Source: Caballeronia udeis (lineage in GTDB: Bacteria > Pseudomonadota > Gammaproteobacteria > Burkholderiales > Burkholderiaceae). From it: a stretch of 64,000 nt of DNA. The notes below the pieces were generated by a model, which saw nothing but the letters and a program-made list of their open reading frames with translations, had not been told where the DNA came from and did no database searches. Both the position numbers and the translations under genes were made by a program. Every line of letters starts with the position of its first letter. Position 1 is the first letter of the stretch. The stretch lies in the NCBI RefSeq assembly GCF_001544555.2, contig NZ_FCOK02000021.1, forward strand, positions 1 through 64,000. The letters are read 5' to 3'. Of this stretch, positions 62,412 through 64,000 are shown in pieces.

Positions 62412-63725
62412 TCAGGCTTGCTTGAATTCATTCCAGCGACGCACCAGGTAATTGTGCTCGTCCATCACCGAGTTCCAAACCGCAATGCGGCCCATGCGCG
62501 ACACATAGTTGCCGCCATCGCGTTGCTGACCCGCGGCGATCAGGTGCTTGCTGGTCGGGCCCGGCAGTTCGGACTCAGCGGGCTTGCCATCGTACCAGTA
62601 AGCCCATTCCGCGGCGTCGAGATAGCCGCGCGAGCGCTCGGAGTTGGAGATATAGAAACCCTGTCGTGCCATGGCAGCGCCAGCCCAGCCGTCGAGCCAC
62701 CAGTTGAGGTAATCATATGCGGCATCGAGTACGCGTCCCTGCGCGACACGCGACAGCGACATCCCTCCGAACCATGCGCGGTAGCCCTCTTTGGGACTGG
62801 CCAGCCGGAAGTGCAGACCGGCACGCTGAAGTTCGACGGCTGCGGGCGACCAGACACTTTGGATCACAACCTTGTTGGCGATCATCAGTTGCGCAGCGTC
62901 TGCGAAAGTCGACCAAAAGCCGACAAAGTGGCCGCGCCGCTTGAAGCCGATCAGCGTCGAGATCAGCGCGTCGATTTCTTCGATCGTCAGGTTGCCAATG
63001 TCCGCGAACTGCATGAGACCGCTGGCCTCGACAGCGAGCGCGGCGTCGATTGCCCCGATCGCCGCGTCCGCCTGCAATGCAACGCGACCGGCCAGTTCCG
63101 GCGCAAGCAGCCACGCCCAGCTTTCCGGCGTCGCCGCTAATGACGGCGGCAATGCGTCCTGGAGATAGACGAAGCTGTCCGCGTTGTGCGTCAGCGGCAG
63201 CATGCTGATGCGATCGGACGCCTTGCGGGCGAGCGATCCGTCAGCCTGTACGTAAAGGCGGTCAACCGGAACGCTTCCGGCGCTTGCGCACTTATGCCGC
63301 GCGAGGCTGTTCGCGCGCGGTAGCGAATTGACTTCTTGCCAGCGCCTGATTCGCGCGAGGTCGATCGGCTGAAGCGCGCGCGCGGGCCACAGGTAATCGA
63401 TGCTATGAAACCACTGGTCGTAGATTTCGTAACTCTCGGGGTGCATCACGCCGGCACGCTGCACGGCCGAGCTGTCGTCGACAATGAAACGCAGCCGGAT
63501 CCCCAGATCTTCCTCGGCCTGCTTGCGGATGTGTTCCTGCAGCGTGGACGTGGTGCCCAGTACACGCAGTTCGACCTTGCCCCGGTGAACCGCGGGCGCG
63601 CGGGTCGGTCGAGACGATGCGCCTGGTGTGTCGCCTGGCGCCGGGGGTGGTGATTGCGGCGTCGGCGAATGAAGTGTCGACGGATCGGACTTGCGACGGG
63701 AGGGTTTAGCGCGCACTGTGTTCAA
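62412..63725 (-). CDS. PotD-like solute-binding protein lacking a signal peptide
   Basis: A 437-residue protein. From about residue 50 on it has a periplasmic-binding type II fold of the spermidine/putrescine class (ELRVLGTTSTLQEHIRKQAE, FWSTFADAAQLMIANKVVIQ, DAAYDYLNWWLDGWAGAAMA). The N-terminal 48 residues are rich in Pro, Ser, Thr and Arg with no hydrophobic core, so no Sec or lipoprotein signal exists; the TAT motif is also absent. It overlaps the CobW-type gene by four bases. Either it stays in the cytoplasm as a sensor, as AmiC does, or the start is wrong and the signal lost; no alternative start provides a signal. Confidence 0.82.
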   Translation of the reverse strand: MNTVRAKPSRRKSDPSTLHSPTPQSPPPAPGDTPGASSRPTRAPAVHRGKVELRVLGTTSTLQEHIRKQAEEDLGIRLRFIVDDSSAVQRAGVMHPESYEIYDQWFHSIDYLWPARALQPIDLARIRRWQEVNSLPRANSLARHKCASAGSVPVDRLYVQADGSLARKASDRISMLPLTHNADSFVYLQDALPPSLAATPESWAWLLAPELAGRVALQADAAIGAIDAALAVEASGLMQFADIGNLTIEEIDALISTLIGFKRRGHFVGFWSTFADAAQLMIANKVVIQSVWSPAAVELQRAGLHFRLASPKEGYRAWFGGMSLSRVAQGRVLDAAYDYLNWWLDGWAGAAMARQGFYISNSERSRGYLDAAEWAYWYDGKPAESELPGPTSKHLIAAGQQRDGGNYVSRMGRIAVWNSVMDEHNYLVRRWNEFKQA

Positions 63726-64000
63726 TGATCAGGTTCTTCGAGTCGTTGACGGAACCGCGCATATGACGCTTCGACGCTGTCGCGCGCGAGCCCCTCGGTG
63801 ATGAAGACGAGTGTCGACCTCCTCTGGGCATCGGGCCACACGTCAAGATGCAGCACCGGATGGACCAAATGCTGTATGGCGTGTAGCACCGCCGGCTGAG
63901 CGCAGCCCGCGATAAACAGCAGGCCTTTGACCCGCAAGATCTTATCACCGTGACGATTCAGCAGCATAGTGAACCAGATCGTAAACACCTGCCAGTCGAT
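63722..64000 (-). CDS. CobW-family GTPase, C-terminal part (cut by window edge)
   Basis: Ninety-two codons remain, open to the right edge of the window. The residues ILRVKGLLFIAGCAQPAVLH, DVWPDAQRRSTLVFIT and the following LARDSVEASYARF are characteristic of the CobW C-terminal domain (G3E GTPases, metallochaperones). The GTPase domain and its start lie outside the window. It overlaps the PotD-like gene by four bases (63722-63725), so both are in one operon. Confidence 0.88.
   Translation of the reverse strand: MDWQVFTIWFTMLLNRHGDKILRVKGLLFIAGCAQPAVLHAIQHLVHPVLHLDVWPDAQRRSTLVFITEGLARDSVEASYARFRQRLEEPDH

Overview
The base composition, the long same-strand operons of transport and catabolic genes, and the presence of a DUF3331 protein suggest a Burkholderia/Paraburkholderia-type betaproteobacterium, probably an accessory region of a secondary chromosome or megaplasmid. 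This assignment is inference. No rRNA, tRNA, CRISPR array or intact insertion sequence was recognised.

Region 1 (1-19379) is a nitrogen-scavenging locus. On the minus strand one run of thirteen genes, about 15 kb, goes from 17190 down to 2008: a UrtABCDE/FmdDEF-type urea/short-chain-amide ABC transporter, an FmdA-type formamidase/acetamidase, an SDR oxidoreductase, a second branched-chain-type ABC transporter (with a fused permease-ATPase), a DUF1028 protein, an amidase-signature amidase and a nitrilase-superfamily hydrolase. Upstream of urtA are a sigma-54 promoter with the exact GG-N10-GC spacing, a pair of tandem RNA hairpins of which one has an A-x-x-G hexaloop as in ANTAR targets, and a strong intrinsic terminator before the first start codon. 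Divergent to this lie amiC (amide sensor) and amiR (ANTAR antiterminator). I infer that import and hydrolysis of amides is controlled twice: by nitrogen limitation through sigma-54, and by substrate through AmiC-AmiR antitermination. At the left edge is a second amiR copy, translationally coupled to an ORF that ends in a remnant of amiC.

Region 2 (19380-31230) is a CusCBA/CzcCBA-type heavy-metal RND efflux operon with a divergent two-component system, bordered on both sides by gene remnants. An imperfect repeat of about 55 bp lies upstream of the efflux operon and upstream of a small lipoprotein gene.

Region 3 (31231-42486) is mixed: a membrane PAS-GGDEF-EAL protein, two small hypothetical genes, a SNF2 helicase plus SWIM zinc-finger pair, and an autotransporter pseudogene with a missing 5' end and one internal amber codon.

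Region 4 (42571-58606, minus strand) is a fourteen-gene tetritol (erythritol/threitol-like) catabolic cluster: an EryD-type SorC regulator, an EryA-type kinase, an EryB-type dehydrogenase, an EryC-type epimerase, separate DhaK and DhaL subunits, a DUF2291 protein, a sugar ABC transporter (ATPase, permease, binding protein), TpiA- and RpiB-type isomerases, and a second kinase/dehydrogenase pair. It combines the Brucella-type and Mycobacterium-type tetrose routes towards erythrose 4-phosphate.

Region 5 (58946-64000) holds a frameshifted LysR pseudogene, a long decayed spacer, and a minus-strand operon of a CobW-type GTPase (cut by the window edge), a PotD-like binding protein without a signal peptide, and a GntR/FCD regulator with two winged-helix domains.
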